Assembly: GCA_937942435.1 (NCBI GenBank)
Contig: CALDEM010000006.1
Span: forward strand, 62,001-126,000
Origin: an uncultured Saprospiraceae bacterium
GTDB lineage: Bacteria > Bacteroidota > Bacteroidia > Chitinophagales > Saprospiraceae
Length of the DNA stretch: 64,000 nt
Direction of reading: 5' to 3'
Under the pieces are notes generated by a model, which worked only from the letters and a program-made list of their open reading frames with translations, made no database searches and had not been told where the DNA came from. Position 1 is the stretch's first letter. Each line of letters opens with the position of its first letter. The position numbers were made by a program, and so were the translations under genes. Shown here one piece after another: positions 62,381 through 64,000 of the stretch.

Positions 62381-63166
62381 TTAAGTTAGTACTGGTGCAT
62401 GAAGTATACCACCATCATTGACCAATACTGAGCCGGTCATATATGAAGAAGCTTCACTTGCCAAAAACACAGCAAGTCCTGCCATCTCATCTGGCATAGC
62501 CATTCTGCCCAAGGGGATGTTCTTTTTGAATTTTTTCAAGTTTTCTTCATCTGCCCATAGAGCTGTACTCAACTTTGTTTTTACCAATCCTGGGCAGATT
62601 ACATTGACTCGGATATTATCCTTGCCCCATTCTGCAGCTTGGTTTTGAGCCAACATAACGAGACCTGCTTTACTAAGATTGTATGCAGCAAATCCTGCAG
62701 TTGCATGTAGTCCTTCAATCGAGCTAATGTGGATCACACTTCCTCCCCCAACAGCCTTCATATGAGGATACGCCAACTTGCTCAACTCCATCGGAGCATT
62801 GAGGTTGATGTCCATCGTTTTTTGATATGCTGCTGCTGGCATCTGTTCTATTGGGCCAAAGTATGGGTTGGTACCCGCATTGTTAATGATACAATCTATA
62901 CGACCATATTTTTCAATTGTCTTTTCGATTAGATTAACGCGTTGTTCCTCTTGAGCAACATGACATGCTATACCAACAGCTTCAAGTCCATCTGACTTAA
63001 ATCCTTCTGCTACTTCCTCTACAGCTTCTTGTTTCCTACTACTGATCACTACACTTGCACCATGTTCGGCTAAACCTCTCGCCATTGCCTCTCCTATACC
63101 TTTACTTGCACCTGTTATAATCGCAACCTTTCCCTCCAGGTTAAATAATGATTTGATCCTTGTCAT
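62381..63166 (-). CDS. Short-chain dehydrogenase/reductase (DHRS4-like)
   Basis: This 261-residue classical SDR has the cofactor motif TGASKGIGEAMA, CINNAGTNPYFGPIE, the catalytic serine in HISSIEG, the YxxxK motif YNLSK, and the C-terminal GSVLVNDGG. The SSRK after the second strand favours NADPH. The pattern ICPGLVKTKLS and overall resemblance is to peroxisomal DHRS4 carbonyl reductases. It lies between the ECH1-like gene and the metallo-hydrolase (18-bp gap), suggesting a role in the same lipid or ketone pathway. Substrate unknown. Confidence 0.9.
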   Translation of the reverse strand: MTRIKSLFNLEGKVAIITGASKGIGEAMARGLAEHGASVVISSRKQEAVEEVAEGFKSDGLEAVGIACHVAQEEQRVNLIEKTIEKYGRIDCIINNAGTNPYFGPIEQMPAAAYQKTMDINLNAPMELSKLAYPHMKAVGGGSVIHISSIEGLHATAGFAAYNLSKAGLVMLAQNQAAEWGKDNIRVNVICPGLVKTKLSTALWADEENLKKFKKNIPLGRMAMPDEMAGLAVFLASEASSYMTGSVLVNDGGILHAPVLT

Positions 63167-63184
63167 GTTATCTTCTTTTTATAA

Positions 63185-64000
63185 TTATTCTATAATGTAA
63201 AGGTCTCCGTCTTCAGCTAGAAGCACAGAACCTTCATAAACTTCATCAAGATCTGGAGCATAGAATCTTCTACTGATCGGATTTTCTGGTGCTGGACCTA
63301 GATGTGTTAATATCAACTTTTTCGCTCCAGCTGCAGCAGCTACTTCCGCCGCCTCTCTTGGACTGGTATGATAATCTAATATGTCAGTGAGGATAGTGGT
63401 TCCTCTTCTATTATTATTTTCTTTTTGGATCGCAATAGCTCTTTTTATTAAGTCAAATGCTAAAGCTTCATGAAGAAGTATATCAGCGTCCTTAGCATAC
63501 TTGACAACTTGGTCTGATCGCTTAGTGTCACCACTGATGACAAGGGACTTTCCTTTATACTTGATTCTATAGCCTAAAGCAGGGCTGATGGGTTCGTGAT
63601 CTACTGCAAATGCCTCTACAGTCACTCCTCCTTGATCATAAACTTTTTGATAACCCATGGCATCGAGTGTTATCGTATGACTCACTGGCAAAGCCATGGC
63701 GATATCAAAAAACTCATCTCCATGATGGTCCACTCGAAATTGATTTTCAATCCCCATAAACTGTGACATGCCTTGGACGATTGTATCCAACGGATCTGGA
63801 CCGTGGAGATGTATAGGATTTGTCCTTCCTATTAACCAACTTCGATTGATCAACTCTGGTAAGTCTATATAGTGGTCCGCATGCCAATGAGTTATAAAGA
63901 TTCTTTCTAATTGATCCATCGGAAGCCTTAAGCTCTCTATCGCTCTTGATGCACCTGGCCCTACATCAAATACAAAGAACTTGCCTCCGACAAAAACAGC
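63185..64000 (-). CDS. RNase Z/arylsulfatase-like metallo-beta-lactamase fold hydrolase, partial
   Basis: The gene is cut by the window edge; the reading frame stays open upstream of the in-frame ATG at 63919 (VFVGGKFFVFDVGPGASRA precedes it), so the true start lies beyond 64000. The part present has the dinuclear zinc motif ITHWHADHYIDLPEL (HxHxDH), the metal aspartate in VISGDTKRS, LHEALAF, and the late histidines in YHTSPREAAEVAA and LTHLGPAP. The layout fits RNase Z-like and ElaC-family enzymes, many of which are not tRNA nucleases. With an SDR 18 bp downstream, a small-molecule ester or sulfate substrate is plausible. Confidence 0.88.
   Translation of the reverse strand, partial: AVFVGGKFFVFDVGPGASRAIESLRLPMDQLERIFITHWHADHYIDLPELINRSWLIGRTNPIHLHGPDPLDTIVQGMSQFMGIENQFRVDHHGDEFFDIAMALPVSHTITLDAMGYQKVYDQGGVTVEAFAVDHEPISPALGYRIKYKGKSLVISGDTKRSDQVVKYAKDADILLHEALAFDLIKRAIAIQKENNNRRGTTILTDILDYHTSPREAAEVAAAAGAKKLILTHLGPAPENPISRRFYAPDLDEVYEGSVLLAEDGDLYIIE

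Noticed and set aside
1..64000. Mobile elements, CRISPR arrays, prophage, tRNA or rRNA genes
   Set aside because: No transposase, integrase, regularly spaced repeats or tRNA-like cloverleaf was recognised in reading the gaps; all sizeable gaps are accounted for.

Overview
The window looks like a chromosomal segment of a member of the phylum Bacteroidota, probably a marine or freshwater Saprospiria/Chitinophagia-type bacterium. The evidence is moderate-to-low GC, a 2,498-residue SprA (the type IX secretion translocon, restricted to this phylum), a TonB-dependent receptor with a carboxypeptidase-like N-terminal domain, many lipoproteins, A/T-rich start regions without Shine-Dalgarno sequences, and several exact or near matches to the Bacteroidota -7 promoter element TAnnTTTG. 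The genus cannot be fixed from the sequence alone. I saw no rRNA, tRNA, CRISPR array, phage or insertion sequence. The last gene runs off the right edge.

Layout. 0.1-2.4 kb: two-component system. 2.4-11.3 kb (minus strand): polyphosphate glucokinase, two cyclophilin lipoproteins, a small conserved protein, an FtsX/LolE-like permease, a GH3/beta-lactamase fusion and a TMTC-like membrane TPR protein. 11.4-13.6 kb: AlkA-type glycosylase and an M1 peptidase, convergent with a 6-bp overlap. 13.7-22 kb: sprA and ruvA. 22.1-28.7 kb (plus strand): purD, then a tightly packed outer-membrane-folding operon of three PpiC/SurA-like proteins, a 97-residue membrane protein and a short-chain dehydrogenase. 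28.7-31.5 kb: proton-translocating transhydrogenase with a split alpha subunit. 31.7-35.7 kb: a 1,319-residue TonB receptor fused to thrombospondin type 3 repeats and an OmpA peptidoglycan-binding domain. 36-38.6 kb: sodium/solute symporter and a glycosyltransferase.

38.6-43.2 kb carries acyl-CoA and redox enzymes (enoyl-CoA hydratase, zinc-type oxidoreductase, AhpD-like protein, AMACR-like CoA transferase/racemase, metallo-beta-lactamase fold). 43.2-50.4 kb is a compact seven-gene minus-strand operon for sugar or polyol metabolism: four different xylose-isomerase-like TIM-barrel proteins (one a D-tagatose 3-epimerase relative, one carrying an export signal), a ribulokinase, an alpha/beta hydrolase and a ThuA-like lipoprotein. 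It diverges from a Baeyer-Villiger-type monooxygenase across a perfect 19-bp palindrome.

51.9-64 kb: ileS, an unexplained structured non-coding stretch with a strong terminator, mscS, a small triple-repeat lipoprotein, a zinc metalloprotease with a TMEM220-like partner, a duplicated-domain lipoprotein, a truncated hemoglobin, an ECH1-like dienoyl-CoA isomerase, a second short-chain dehydrogenase and a partial RNase Z-like hydrolase.

Themes are envelope biogenesis (SprA, PpiC/SurA and cyclophilin folding factors, LolE-like permease, TonB-OmpA fusion), sugar catabolism and acyl-CoA turnover. The items least explained by known families are the TonB-TSP3-OmpA fusion with its Ala/Gly-rich barrel insertions, the two repeat lipoproteins, the structured region upstream of ileS and the isomerase-rich operon.
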